Origin: Thermoanaerobaculum sp964488355
GTDB lineage: Bacteria; Acidobacteriota; Thermoanaerobaculia; Thermoanaerobaculales; Thermoanaerobaculaceae
Assembly: GCA_964488355.1 (NCBI GenBank)
Contig: CAZAUJ010000011.1
Location: 28,795-92,794 of the forward strand
Length of the DNA stretch: 64,000 nucleotides
Direction of reading: 5' to 3'
Part shown: in pieces, positions 1-9,553 of the stretch
How positions within the stretch are numbered: the stretch's first letter is position 1
Layout of the letters: the number at the start of each line of letters is the position of its first letter
Notes under the pieces: model-generated
Database searches by the model: none
Told to the model about the DNA's origin: nothing
Seen by the model: only the letters and a program-made list of their open reading frames with translations
Made by a program: the position numbers and the translations under genes

Positions 1-2336
1 TAGCGGGCATCGGAGGAAAAGGCGAAGCCTTCCCACGCGGGGGCTTGCCAGTGCTCGGGGAACTGACTGACACGAAAGCGCACCGGCTGGCCCGCCGCCT
101 TGCCACCGGCGTAGTAGGTGGCCACCAGCTTGACCTCAAACGGGCGGTCCAGGGGCACCGCCTCGGGAGCGGTGAGCTCCACCTCAAAATCCGGGACGCG
201 GTACGCCTCGATGCGAAAGCTGGTGCTGGCCAACCGGTTGCCCTTGGCATCCTCCACCCAAGCATCAAAGGCACCGGTCGGCAGGTTTTCCTCGCGGATT
301 TGGTGGTAGAAGCTGCCGTAGGGCGTGAGGGTGAGGGGGAAGCGGAGGCGCCGCCCCCCAGGGGCAGCCACCACCAGCGTTACCGGCTCGGAAGTCAGCG
401 CCAGCCGGCCTTTGTTCCACAGGCGCACGTAGCCTTTAAGGTGCACCTCCTCCTCCGGGCGGTACACTGGCCGCTCGGGGAACAGGTGCGCCAGGGTGGC
501 AGGCGGCGCCCCGGTGCTCAAGGCACGACTGAGGCTCCACTGCAGCCAGGTTTCAGAGGAATCGGTCCAGCGACCGGCGAAGTACAGCTGCGGCGGGCGC
601 TGGCAGTCCAGCACCAGCTGGTCGGTTTCCTTGCGCAAAAGGATGCGGCGAGGCTGGGCCACCGCGACGCTGCCGGAAGGGCAACGAGCAGCCAGGGAAA
701 ACTGGGGGACAAAAAGGCCGTCGTTGCCGGTCTTACCTGCCATCAGCGTCTGCCAACGCCCACATAGCTCGCCCTCCACCTCCACCTGCACTTGGGCAAG
801 GGGCTCGCCCGAGGCGAGGGAGCTGATGGCAAACAAAAGCTCCCCGTCCCGCTCGGCGGTGGTCAGGCTCAGGTCGCTCACCTGCACCTGCATCCACTGG
901 CGGGTGGTGGTCTGCGGGCGGCGCAAGCCCACCAAGAACATGCCCGAAGGGTTGTCCTGCCCGGTGGCCCGCCGCAGGAGCGGGGCCAAGTCCAAGCCGA
1001 AACGGGCTTTCTTGGTGCCGGAAAGGGGCAAGGAAACCATGTGGCGCGGGGCCACCGCGGGCAGGCTGCGCAGCACTTCCCGCAGCTCGTGGCTGGCCAT
1101 GGGTTGCTCGCTGAGAGAGGCCTGCCCTCCCGGCGGCGCTGGTTTGTCCCCCTCCTCCACGCTCAAGGGACTGGAGGGGAAGGCCCAGAAGGGGCCCTTT
1201 CGCCCGTCCACGGGCAGCAAGGTAACCTCCACCACCTCCTCCCCTTGACCGGCCACCGGGACCATCCGCGGGCCAAAGCGCTCGGCAAAGCCAAAACCCT
1301 GGGCCAGGCTCAAGCGTTTGGGAGCTTCGGGGAAGGCCAGGTAGACCACGCTGGGCTTTTCCATCGCCAGGGGCTTGCCCTGACGAGAGCGCAAGGGTGC
1401 GGGGGTGAGGTCCAGGCGGTAGGTGGTTTCGGGAGCGAAGCTGCCGCGGATGATGAGCTCCCGCCCGAAATCCTCAAAGGTCCAGTCGGGCACCGCGGGT
1501 GTGAGGCGCACCAGGTTGCGCACATCCAGCAGGGACGGTGGCTGCAAATCGCGGGAAAAGATCAGGGCCAAGCTGTCGCCCAAGGCACAGGGCAGGGCAT
1601 CGCTGGGGCGGGTACGGAGGCCGGAAGGCGGGATGGTAAGCTGGCGGTCCCCGCAGCGCACACCGGTGAGCAGAAAGGCCTCGGCGGTGGCAAAGCGCCA
1701 AGAATGCCAGACCACGTCTTGGCCGCCGGCGGGCAGCACCAGCTCTACCGTCACCTGGCTGGCGGGGGGCAGGGGGTTTGGAAAGCGGAAAAGGTAGGTG
1801 GACCTCCTACCCGGCCCGCTTTCTAAGGTTTTTTGCTCCAGCTCGCGACCGGAAAAGCGCCGCGCGCGAGCCTTTTCCCCCTGTGGGGTGATGGTCACCC
1901 GCACCGCCTCCGCCAGGCCTTGCGGGTTCACCGGCTGGCTAAAGGAGAGGGAGAACTCGGCCACCTCCTCCACCTCCGCGCCCGCGCCGGGCTCCACCCT
2001 CTCGGGCGGGTCGGGAACGGCCACCAGGGTCTGGCTACCCCAGGGGGTGGTGAGCTGGTATTGAGCAAAGGCACGCCAGGGGAGGGAGGGGCGGAACTGC
2101 AGGGTGCGCGGGTTGAGCCAAAGGTAGGCCCCAGGTGTGGGCGGGCTCACGCGCAGGAAGCGCTCACCGTCCAGCGCCACCCCGCCCGCCGGCCCCAGGT
2201 CCTGGTTGAAAAAGATAGTCACCGGGTCCCACAGGTGAAGAAAGCCTTCGGGCATGACCTGTCCCGAAGACGGCAGGTCGGCGGCCCACGCATTGACCGT
2301 CACCGCAAGGCCGAGACAAAGGGCGCGGACGCTCAT
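1..2336 (-). CDS. Alpha-2-macroglobulin family protein (N-terminal 778 codons; cut by window edge)
   Basis: The frame is open from an ATG at 2336 to the window edge, so the C-terminal part, including any thioester region, is not visible. Translation begins with a signal peptide (MSVRALCLGLAVTVNAWAA). Around residues 615-635 it carries the macroglobulin MG2-type signature ERPVYRPEEEVHLKGYVR, typical of bacterial alpha-2-macroglobulins, which are envelope protease traps. The start is fixed by a GAGGAGGGGGAG ribosome site and a 4-bp ATGA overlap with the upstream secreted-repeat gene, implying coupled translation. The usual bacterial partner, a class C penicillin-binding protein, is not seen on the visible side. 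The family assignment is firm; whether it is a true protease trap cannot be judged without the missing C-terminus. Confidence 0.85.
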   Translation of the reverse strand, partial: MSVRALCLGLAVTVNAWAADLPSSGQVMPEGFLHLWDPVTIFFNQDLGPAGGVALDGERFLRVSPPTPGAYLWLNPRTLQFRPSLPWRAFAQYQLTTPWGSQTLVAVPDPPERVEPGAGAEVEEVAEFSLSFSQPVNPQGLAEAVRVTITPQGEKARARRFSGRELEQKTLESGPGRRSTYLFRFPNPLPPASQVTVELVLPAGGQDVVWHSWRFATAEAFLLTGVRCGDRQLTIPPSGLRTRPSDALPCALGDSLALIFSRDLQPPSLLDVRNLVRLTPAVPDWTFEDFGRELIIRGSFAPETTYRLDLTPAPLRSRQGKPLAMEKPSVVYLAFPEAPKRLSLAQGFGFAERFGPRMVPVAGQGEEVVEVTLLPVDGRKGPFWAFPSSPLSVEEGDKPAPPGGQASLSEQPMASHELREVLRSLPAVAPRHMVSLPLSGTKKARFGLDLAPLLRRATGQDNPSGMFLVGLRRPQTTTRQWMQVQVSDLSLTTAERDGELLFAISSLASGEPLAQVQVEVEGELCGRWQTLMAGKTGNDGLFVPQFSLAARCPSGSVAVAQPRRILLRKETDQLVLDCQRPPQLYFAGRWTDSSETWLQWSLSRALSTGAPPATLAHLFPERPVYRPEEEVHLKGYVRLWNKGRLALTSEPVTLVVAAPGGRRLRFPLTLTPYGSFYHQIREENLPTGAFDAWVEDAKGNRLASTSFRIEAYRVPDFEVELTAPEAVPLDRPFEVKLVATYYAGGKAAGQPVRFRVSQFPEHWQAPAWEGFAFSSDAR

Positions 2337-5300
2337 GGCTCCCCCTCCTCGTCTTCTTCTACCGATTCATCTTCATCGCCTTCAGACCAGGATGGCTCCT
2401 GTTGGCTTTCCTCTTGCTCCCAAGGCAAGCGGGGCAAAGCTTGCGGCGGCGCGGGCGGGGGCGGGCAGCTGGGCACCAAGCCCAGCGCCAGCTGCGGGTA
2501 GCAGCGCACCAGCTCTTCCGGTGGCGAGGTGGGTGGGTTGGTGAGGCCAAGAACCACCACCGCCGCCCACATGGGCTCACCTTCTGCGGGCGCGGTGACG
2601 GAAAGCAGGTGTGAGCCCTCCAAAAGCTCGCGCATGAGCACCGGCCCCTGGCCCAGCGTCTCGCCGGAAGGGCTGCGCAGCAGCACCTGACAGAGGTCCG
2701 GTTGGCAGCGCACGCCGATCCCTAGCTCCCGTCGAGCGGCCAGGCGCAGCTGGAAAAAGCGAGTCTCGCCAGGGGCCACCAGCAGGGGTGGGTTTACCCC
2801 CTCTTTTAACAGCGGAGCCGGGGTGCTCCACAGCTCCACCGGCTGACAGGAGGCGACCAGGCAGCGCAAAGCCAAGACCGCCTCCCCCGGCCCCAGCGGT
2901 GCCACCCAGCTGCCACCGAAGGGCAAGACCTGCTCCACGCTCGCCTGTCCTTCCGACCACAGGCGCACCGACACTGGCGAGCGGGCGGTAACATTGAGAG
3001 CTCGCCACTCGCCCGCCGCCAGCCGCACCGCCCGCTCGCCGGCCAGCGGGATCTGCGCCGGCAGCGTCAGGGTTTCGCGCGCTTCGGGCTTCTTGCCCGC
3101 GACACCAGTCGAAAGCCACAGCGCCAGGGGCTCCTCTCCCTGGAGCAGCAGAAGCTCTCCGCCGCTGGGCGGGACCTCCAGTACCGGACCTTCCCGCACC
3201 TCCCCGGTGGGCAACAGCAGCAGGGGTGGGGCGGCTGCCTGCCAGACAGAAAGGCGGCGCGCCGTGGGGAAGGGTGCCAGGGCCCAACGCAGCCAGCCGC
3301 CGCCGGTAGCGGGCAGGTGCCAGAAGCCCTCGGTCAGAGCTGGCCTTTCGCCGCTGGCCCCGGGGAACAACAGGCCCAAAAGCTGGGTCAGCCAGCCGCT
3401 TTCCTTTTGCGTGGCGACCCGTAACCCCACCGGACCGCCGTCGCCCAGGCTCCAGAAGGTCACATGCGAACCAACGGCCGTCTGCTCCTCCGCACGGGGC
3501 TGCTCGGCCGCCACGGAAAGGATGCTGCCTTTGGAACCCTCCACCAGCGCCACGGTGTGCTGGCCCAAGAGCAGCCGCAAAAGCTGCGGCGCGGGTGGCA
3601 AGCTGACGCGCACCCCCTCGCCCGGTGGCAAAACGTAGGACAGCTGGCCGGCCATCAGCGGCGCCTCCCGCGGTGGTGGCAGGGGCACCAGGGAAAGCTC
3701 CACGCTCACCTCCTGCTCGCCCCGCGCTCGCCAGCACCAGGCGCGCTGGGCGGTGGCGGCAAAGCCGGCGCTGGTGAGGCCATCCACCGTCCAGGGGTTT
3801 TCCCTGGGCTTTTCGCCCAAGCTCACCCCCACCGGCTCCGGGAAGGCGCGGGCCAACACCAAAGCCGGACCGCCTGCTCCCGTGACCTGCACCGGCACGG
3901 GCCCGCCCTCGCGCAAGCTGAAACGTAGGGGGTTTTTGGGCGTAAGTACGGCCGGCTCCACACTTACCGCGGGCTCCTGGGAAAGGAGTAGCAGCTCCTG
4001 CCCGCTGGCCGCCAACAGCTCTTCGCCCACCGGCTTGGGCGCTCCGGCGGTGCCAGTGACGCTGAACAGCCTGTGCCCGCGCAGGCTCACCAAAGCTCCC
4101 CCCGGCAAGGCCAGGCGCCCCGCAAACCAGCCGGTCCCAGCCAAGGAAGTCAGGGCCCAGGGGGACATGGGGGCGAGGGTGGTGGGCGGTAAGGGGCCGG
4201 CAAAGGCCGTGAGCTTGGCGTGGGCAGGCTCCTGGTTTAGGGAAAACACCAGCAGGGCGAGAGGTGCGCCCGCAGCCACGCGCCCCGCCAGCATGGGTTG
4301 CCGGCCCTGGGAAAAGGCCAGGATTTGCCCTTCGCTGCCCACCAGCGCCAGGCCGAGGGCGTGGGTGCTTTCCCCTTGGAGAAAGAGGAAATCCGCACCG
4401 GCAGGTACATCCAAGGGGATGCGCACCAGCTGGCTGGACAGGGCCAGCTCGTGCGGGCCCTGCGGTACCCAGGGCGGAAGCCGCTCTTCCTGCCGAGAGG
4501 CCATCACCACCCGGGTCTCGCCCCACTGCTCCCCCACCCGCTCCACCTGCAGGGTGTAGCGGCCGGGAGGCAAGGGCAGGGCCAAGTAGAAATCCCAGGA
4601 ATCGGGCCCGTCGTCGTTGCTGGCCAAAAGCTTGCCGGAAGCGTCAAACACCAGGGCCCGCACGTCCACCTCGCCGTCGGAGTACAGCTCGGTGATGGGA
4701 CTTTCCCCCACGGACAGGGTCAGCCGACCGGAGGTGAGCGTGCGGGAGCTGCCCGCCACCAGCTCTTCCGTTTCTACCCGCAGCGTGTAGGGGAGCTGGT
4801 TGTTCACCGTGCTGCTGGTCAGTGCCAGCTCCCAGGTCCCGGCGGGTAGTTGGTCACAGGTGCATTGGTCGGCGCTAACGCGAATCGGCGGCCGGGAGGG
4901 GTCCTGCAAAAGGCGCAGGCTGCCTTCCATCCCCTCGCTCAGGCGGATGTGCACCCGCGCGGGCGCGGGCAAGGAAAAGCGGAAGAGATCGGGCACGCGC
5001 GGCTCGCCGTCCTGCGGCTCGTGCCACACGTGCCGCACGGCGGTGCCCAGCTCCAGCGGGTGGGGCCCGTGGCCCACCAAAGCGCGCTCGGTTTCCCGTT
5101 CCCGCACCGCCACCTTCACCCTGCGCTCCTGGCCCTCGGGGAGGAGCAGCAAGCGGTAGCGGCCTGGGGTGAGGTTTGCCTGGAAGTTGCACGGGGCATC
5201 GGGTTGGCCCACGGGGAAGCCTTGCTCGTCCTCCAAACGACAGCGAACCAGCCCCCCCAACCGCCGGGCGGTTACCCCGTAGGTCCCAGGTTTTTTCACC

Positions 5301-7558
5301 GGCAAGGCCAACCTCACCGCTTGGTCGGCGGGCAGGGTGAGGCGGCGCCAAATACCCTCCCACAGCTGCCCGCCCTCCACCAGGGTGGCCCGCTGGAGCA
5401 GCACGGGAAGCCCGGAGTAGCTGGAGCGGTTTTCCACCGCGAGCTCGTACAGACCCTCGCGCAGGTAGCGCTGAATGAGGAAGTTGTCTCCCAGACCGTC
5501 CGCTTCGCTGCGCGCCAGCTCCCCCGAGCGGGTGCGCAGCACCGCGGCTGCCGCCCAAGGCCCCAGGCTTTCGATACGGTACAGGCCGGGCCGGGAAATC
5601 TCCAGCCGGTACAGCTGGCGAGCAGGTGCGACCACCGTTTGAGCCAGCGGCAGGGTGGGTGGCCGCGACCGGGCCATCTCGTCCGCGCTGGGGACCGAGA
5701 CCGAGGTTGCCAGCAGGGGCGCCGGCTCCCGCTCAATCACCACCCAAGCATGCTGGGTGGTGGTGTTGGTCACCGTCACCCAGCTGACGCCATCCCTCAT
5801 GGGGAGGGCAAGCTTTTCCTGTGGTGGGCCCTGCTCCGCGTTGAGAGGCAAGAGCTGGCCGCTGCTGGTGCGTGCCTGCAAGGTTACCGATTCGATCACC
5901 GCCACCGGGAACCGGCGGCTTTCTCCTGGCGCCAGGATCAGGGGTAGGGGTTGTCGCGTCGTCCAAGGAAGGGACTGCCAGCTGGCAATCAGGCGCGCCT
6001 CACCCAGCTCCGGCTCCTTCAGGGCGTAGGTGGAGCCCCAGCGCAGGTCGGTAAGGGTCAGCTGCGCCCAGGGCGCGCTAGCCACCAACACCGTACCTCC
6101 CTCGGGCAACACCGGCGCCAGCTTCAGGCTGGCGGCTAAGCCTTCCAACAGGCTGCCTCCCTTGAGCGTGACCTGGGCCCGGCCTGGGGTGCGTGGGGAA
6201 AGCGTAAGGCGGTACAGGCCGGCTTCGAGGGAAAAGCTGGCAGGCCAATGGGCGCTCTTGCTCCTCAGGGGGCTGGCGGTCGTCCAGGGAGCAACCGTTG
6301 CCGTGCCCTCCACTCCCTCCACTTCCACGCGCAGGCTCAGGCGCTCGCGCACTTGAAGAAACAGGGAAACCGGCTGGAGCAGGTTGAAGGTGCGGTGCCA
6401 GCTGGTTTGCTGATCCAAGCTAACCGCCTGGGCAGCCACCAGCGCGTCATCCTTGGCGGAGGTGACCAAGGCGGTCACCGGCGGCACGTCGCGGGGGTCC
6501 CCCAGGGGGGCGAGGAAGAGCCAATAGGAAGAGCTCGTCGCGGTCATCGCCAGCTGGTGGCGACCGGTTTGCAGGACGAAAGGGGTGGGGTGCTCGGTGC
6601 ACACGGCGATGCTTTGTCCCTCCTCCTCCCCAAGGGTGACCAGCTCCACCGCGGGCACGCGGGCGGTTTTGTCCAAGCTGACGCGGTGCTGCCCCGGCGA
6701 AAGGGGAGCTTCCGGCCTGTAGCGCCCCACCTGCAGGGAGGCGGTTGCGGCGGTGGGCAGCTCCAGGCGGAAGAGCGTCTGGTCGCCGCTGGTGCGGAAG
6801 AAGCTGCAACCGAAAGGTGAAGCGGGCAGTTGGTGGCGGAGGTAGGGTGTGAGGTAGGGCACGCCCACCTGAATGAACAGCGGGAAGCTTTGCTGCTCGC
6901 TGGACCAGCTGAGGGGCGTGCCGCCGTAAACCGTCAGCTGGTACCAGCCGCTTTGCAGGGCCGGTGCCAAGCGCATCACCCGCAGGGGCTGACCGCTGGC
7001 CAGCTCGGTGGCCTCGGCCTCCTCGGTGGCTGCGGCCGAAGCCTCCCCGGCCCGCCAAAGGTGCACATGCGAAGCGGCCCGCCCCGCCACCTGGATGGGC
7101 ACGGGCGGGGCTCCGGGCGGAACGTAGAGCCAGTAGGAGCGCTGCTGGAAGTCCTCCAAGGTGGTTTCCACCAGCTGGTTTTCCGCCAGCGTGGGCCAGG
7201 GGCTGGGGGAAAGCTCCTGGAACTCCCTCACCACCAGCTCCACCTGCCCGCTGGTGCCTGGAGGTGTTTCCACCTCCAGGCGGTACTCCCCTTGCTCCAG
7301 GAACAGGTCCAACCGGCCGTCTTCCTCACCGGCCCTCCCCGTCTCGCCCAGGGCGCCCAGCATGCGGTCCACCACCCGCAGGCGAGCCCCCGCAGGTGAG
7401 CGGGTAGCCAGGCTCACCCGGCCGAAGCTGCCCACCTTCAAGCTGGCGCGGGCCAGCCCACCGGCGCGGAGGCGTTGGGGTGTCACCTGGGCACCGGGTA
7501 GCGGCACGGTGCTAAGGCCGAGGGCAACGAGGCAGGCGACGAGGCGGCGTGCACTCAT
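2333..7558 (-). CDS. Giant secreted beta-repeat protein (1741 aa) co-transcribed with alpha-2-macroglobulin
   Basis: I do not recognise a named family. The start at 7558 is chosen because AGGGGG lies 7 nt upstream and the product then begins with a clean signal peptide (MSARRLVACLVALGLSTVPL). An in-frame upstream extension to 7726 lacks one. The body is built from many beta-sandwich-like units marked by a recurring L-x-x-G-x-Y-x-L-x-V pattern, for example EQGEYRLEVETPPG near residue 90, LREGLYELAVEN, LTPGRYRLLLLPEG and LPPGRYTLQVERVG near residue 990. This resembles pre-peptidase C-terminal (PPC)-type domains. The C-terminus is proline-rich and then strongly acidic. Cysteines are few and no catalytic motif is evident. 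It ends inside the alpha-2-macroglobulin start codon, so the two products are probably made together and act in the periplasm or at the cell surface. Confidence 0.8.
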   Translation of the reverse strand: MSARRLVACLVALGLSTVPLPGAQVTPQRLRAGGLARASLKVGSFGRVSLATRSPAGARLRVVDRMLGALGETGRAGEEDGRLDLFLEQGEYRLEVETPPGTSGQVELVVREFQELSPSPWPTLAENQLVETTLEDFQQRSYWLYVPPGAPPVPIQVAGRAASHVHLWRAGEASAAATEEAEATELASGQPLRVMRLAPALQSGWYQLTVYGGTPLSWSSEQQSFPLFIQVGVPYLTPYLRHQLPASPFGCSFFRTSGDQTLFRLELPTAATASLQVGRYRPEAPLSPGQHRVSLDKTARVPAVELVTLGEEEGQSIAVCTEHPTPFVLQTGRHQLAMTATSSSYWLFLAPLGDPRDVPPVTALVTSAKDDALVAAQAVSLDQQTSWHRTFNLLQPVSLFLQVRERLSLRVEVEGVEGTATVAPWTTASPLRSKSAHWPASFSLEAGLYRLTLSPRTPGRAQVTLKGGSLLEGLAASLKLAPVLPEGGTVLVASAPWAQLTLTDLRWGSTYALKEPELGEARLIASWQSLPWTTRQPLPLILAPGESRRFPVAVIESVTLQARTSSGQLLPLNAEQGPPQEKLALPMRDGVSWVTVTNTTTQHAWVVIEREPAPLLATSVSVPSADEMARSRPPTLPLAQTVVAPARQLYRLEISRPGLYRIESLGPWAAAAVLRTRSGELARSEADGLGDNFLIQRYLREGLYELAVENRSSYSGLPVLLQRATLVEGGQLWEGIWRRLTLPADQAVRLALPVKKPGTYGVTARRLGGLVRCRLEDEQGFPVGQPDAPCNFQANLTPGRYRLLLLPEGQERRVKVAVRERETERALVGHGPHPLELGTAVRHVWHEPQDGEPRVPDLFRFSLPAPARVHIRLSEGMEGSLRLLQDPSRPPIRVSADQCTCDQLPAGTWELALTSSTVNNQLPYTLRVETEELVAGSSRTLTSGRLTLSVGESPITELYSDGEVDVRALVFDASGKLLASNDDGPDSWDFYLALPLPPGRYTLQVERVGEQWGETRVVMASRQEERLPPWVPQGPHELALSSQLVRIPLDVPAGADFLFLQGESTHALGLALVGSEGQILAFSQGRQPMLAGRVAAGAPLALLVFSLNQEPAHAKLTAFAGPLPPTTLAPMSPWALTSLAGTGWFAGRLALPGGALVSLRGHRLFSVTGTAGAPKPVGEELLAASGQELLLLSQEPAVSVEPAVLTPKNPLRFSLREGGPVPVQVTGAGGPALVLARAFPEPVGVSLGEKPRENPWTVDGLTSAGFAATAQRAWCWRARGEQEVSVELSLVPLPPPREAPLMAGQLSYVLPPGEGVRVSLPPAPQLLRLLLGQHTVALVEGSKGSILSVAAEQPRAEEQTAVGSHVTFWSLGDGGPVGLRVATQKESGWLTQLLGLLFPGASGERPALTEGFWHLPATGGGWLRWALAPFPTARRLSVWQAAAPPLLLLPTGEVREGPVLEVPPSGGELLLLQGEEPLALWLSTGVAGKKPEARETLTLPAQIPLAGERAVRLAAGEWRALNVTARSPVSVRLWSEGQASVEQVLPFGGSWVAPLGPGEAVLALRCLVASCQPVELWSTPAPLLKEGVNPPLLVAPGETRFFQLRLAARRELGIGVRCQPDLCQVLLRSPSGETLGQGPVLMRELLEGSHLLSVTAPAEGEPMWAAVVVLGLTNPPTSPPEELVRCYPQLALGLVPSCPPPPAPPQALPRLPWEQEESQQEPSWSEGDEDESVEEDEEGEP

Positions 7559-7586
7559 AGGGGACCCCCTGATGTGTCTCGCTAAA

Positions 7587-7617
7587 AGCGTAAAGCACGA
7601 CCACCAGCCGCTGTCAA
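7587..7617 (-). promoter_or_regulatory. Possible sigma70-type promoter of the macroglobulin operon
   Basis: On the minus strand a perfect TTGACA (7612-7617) is followed after 18-19 nt by TTACGC/TACGCT (7587-7593). The -10 match is weak but the spacing is acceptable, and the pair lies just upstream of the giant secreted protein gene. Confidence 0.4.
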
Positions 7618-7627
7618 CACCTCCCTG

Positions 7628-7633
7628 TAGAAT
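7628..7633 (+). promoter_or_regulatory. -10 element TAGAAT for the TPR lipoprotein gene
   Basis: TAGAAT lies 18 nt before the TTG start, with GGAGGTG between them. No convincing -35 is seen. It belongs to the recurrent TANNNT class found before many genes here. Confidence 0.5.
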
Positions 7634-7651
7634 GGGGGCCGGAGGTGCGCG

Positions 7652-9553
7652 TTGCCCCGAGCGTGGCTCTTGATGTTGGCAGCGGTGCTGGCTTGCCGGA
7701 CGGTGGCGCCGCCGCCCGCCGCCCAACCCGAGCAGGCGCTGGCGTTGGTGGCCCAGGCCCAGCTGGCCTTGGCCGATGGGGCGGTGGAGAAAGCCCTGCA
7801 GCTTTTTTCTCAGGCCGTAGCCTTGGATCCGGCTTCGGCGGAGTTGCGGGAAGAGTACGGCCTGGCCTTGGCGAGCTTGGGCTTATCGGATCGGGCGCTG
7901 GCGGAGCTTCGGGTGGCCAAGGAGCTTTCGCCCGAGGGTGAGGCGGTGTTCGGCCTGCTCGCAGCGCAAGCGGCCTCTTCCAAGGAAGAGCTGCAGCACG
8001 CCGTGACGCACCTGGAAAAGGGCTTGAGCTACCCGCCCTATGCCGAGCGGGTACGCCAGGTGCTGGTGCAGAGCTATCTGCGGATGGGACAGGGTGACCA
8101 GGCCTGGACGCTTTTGGAACCGCTTTTGGCTGAGGAGCCGGAAAACCCCCAGCTGCGCCTTTGGGCCGGCCAGGCCCTGCGCATGCAGGGGCGTTTGGCC
8201 GAAGCGGAGGGGCACCTGCGCCAGGCGCGGGGCGCGCAGGGGCTGGCCAACCAGGCCACCGGCGAGTTGGTGGAGGTGCTGGCTCAGCAGGGCAAGTACA
8301 AGGAGGCGGCCGAGCTGCTGGGGGAAGCGGTAAAAAGGGGCGGTGCACCCACGCTTCCCGGGCTGGTTCGCTGGGCCACCTTGCTCTTGCGGGCGCAGGA
8401 GGTGGACCAGGCGAGCAAGGTGCTGGACGAGGCGCTGCAGCGGGATCCCAATTTTGCCGATGCCCTGGTCTTGCGCGCGGCGGTGGCCTTTCGCAAGGGG
8501 CAGGCGGAGGAAGCGGAGCACTTCTACCGCCGCGTGCTGGCCAACGCGCCGGAGGATCTGGACGCCCTTGTGGGCCTTGCCCGGGTGTACATGGAAATTC
8601 GACGGCTGGGGGAGGCCAGGTCCCTGCTGGCCAAGGCTTCCCAAGCGGTGGGCCGACACCAGGACGCCTTGCTCGAGGCCAAACGGGAGGTGGTGGAGGA
8701 ACAAGCCGCCTGTGAGCTGTTGGGGCGGGAGTACGCGCGCGCCTTGCCTTTCCTTCAGGAACTGGCAGCTCAGCCCCTCAGCCGTAGAGGCTTGGCCCTT
8801 TGGGCCGAGTACTTCCGTGGCCAGGAACAGTTCCGGCAGGGTGTGACCTTCCTGCGCTCAGCCAAGGTGGAGGAGGACAGCCAAGCCCGGCGCTTGCAGC
8901 GCGCGCTGGCGGCCGAGTTCCTCGTGGCCGCCGGCGAGCGAGAGGCGGGTCTGGAGGAGCTGGCCAGCCTCAGCCGTGAGGATGTGGAAGCGGTACGGCT
9001 GGCGGTGAGCGCCGCCAACCGGCAGAGGCTTTACCCGCAAGCGGTAACCTGGGCGCGCGAAGGGCTTCAGCGCTTCCCCGAAGACGGCGAGCTGACCTTT
9101 CTGCTGGCAGCAGCGTTGGAGCGCTCCGGCCAGGTTCAGCAAGCGGTGACCACCTTCCGGCAGCTTCTCGCTCGTGAGCCGAACAACGCTGCTGCCCTCA
9201 ACTACTTGGGCTACATGTTGGCCGACCGGGGGGAAAACCTGCAGCAGGCCAAGGAACTGGTCGAAAAGGCGGTGGCTCTAGATCCCCTGTCCGGGGCGTA
9301 CTTGGACTCCCTGGGCTGGGTGTATTTCCGCTTGGGCGATTGGGACCGGGCGGAAAAGTACCTCACCCAGGCCCTGGCCCTGGAGCCCTTCGACCCCACC
9401 GTGCACGAGCATTTGGGGGATCTGCACCAGGCAAAGGGTGAGTGGGAGAAGGCCCGGCAAGCTTACGAGAAGGCCCTGAGCTTCAAGCCCGAAGAGGAAG
9501 GGCAAGAGGAGCGCATCCGTGGCAAGCTGGCGCAGTTGGCTGGCGCTCGTTGA
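7652..9553 (+). CDS. TPR-repeat lipoprotein
   Basis: 633 residues starting at TTG, chosen for the GGAGGTG 4 nt upstream and the lipoprotein signal LAAVLAC, with Cys15 as the predicted lipidated residue. The rest is almost entirely helical tetratricopeptide repeats, for example AVEKALQLFSQAVALDP near the start and WEKARQAYEKALSFKPEEEG at the end. Such proteins are scaffolds for protein interactions at the envelope. Its 3' end overlaps the start of the LolB-like gene by 35 bp and is followed by ispE, so it heads a four-gene operon. A role in outer-membrane lipoprotein sorting would fit the neighbour but is inference. No truncation is seen. Confidence 0.85.
   Translation: MPRAWLLMLAAVLACRTVAPPPAAQPEQALALVAQAQLALADGAVEKALQLFSQAVALDPASAELREEYGLALASLGLSDRALAELRVAKELSPEGEAVFGLLAAQAASSKEELQHAVTHLEKGLSYPPYAERVRQVLVQSYLRMGQGDQAWTLLEPLLAEEPENPQLRLWAGQALRMQGRLAEAEGHLRQARGAQGLANQATGELVEVLAQQGKYKEAAELLGEAVKRGGAPTLPGLVRWATLLLRAQEVDQASKVLDEALQRDPNFADALVLRAAVAFRKGQAEEAEHFYRRVLANAPEDLDALVGLARVYMEIRRLGEARSLLAKASQAVGRHQDALLEAKREVVEEQAACELLGREYARALPFLQELAAQPLSRRGLALWAEYFRGQEQFRQGVTFLRSAKVEEDSQARRLQRALAAEFLVAAGEREAGLEELASLSREDVEAVRLAVSAANRQRLYPQAVTWAREGLQRFPEDGELTFLLAAALERSGQVQQAVTTFRQLLAREPNNAAALNYLGYMLADRGENLQQAKELVEKAVALDPLSGAYLDSLGWVYFRLGDWDRAEKYLTQALALEPFDPTVHEHLGDLHQAKGEWEKARQAYEKALSFKPEEEGQEERIRGKLAQLAGAR

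Noticed and set aside
792..1826. A 344-codon plus-strand open frame opposite the macroglobulin gene
   Set aside because: It has no signal peptide, domain or ribosome site, and its composition is that expected from the antisense of a GC-rich gene. The minus-strand frame carries a clear macroglobulin signature.
2577..4526. A 649-codon minus-strand frame inside the giant secreted protein gene
   Set aside because: It is a frame-shifted shadow of the 1741-residue protein, rich in Gly, Ala and Arg with no recognisable domain.
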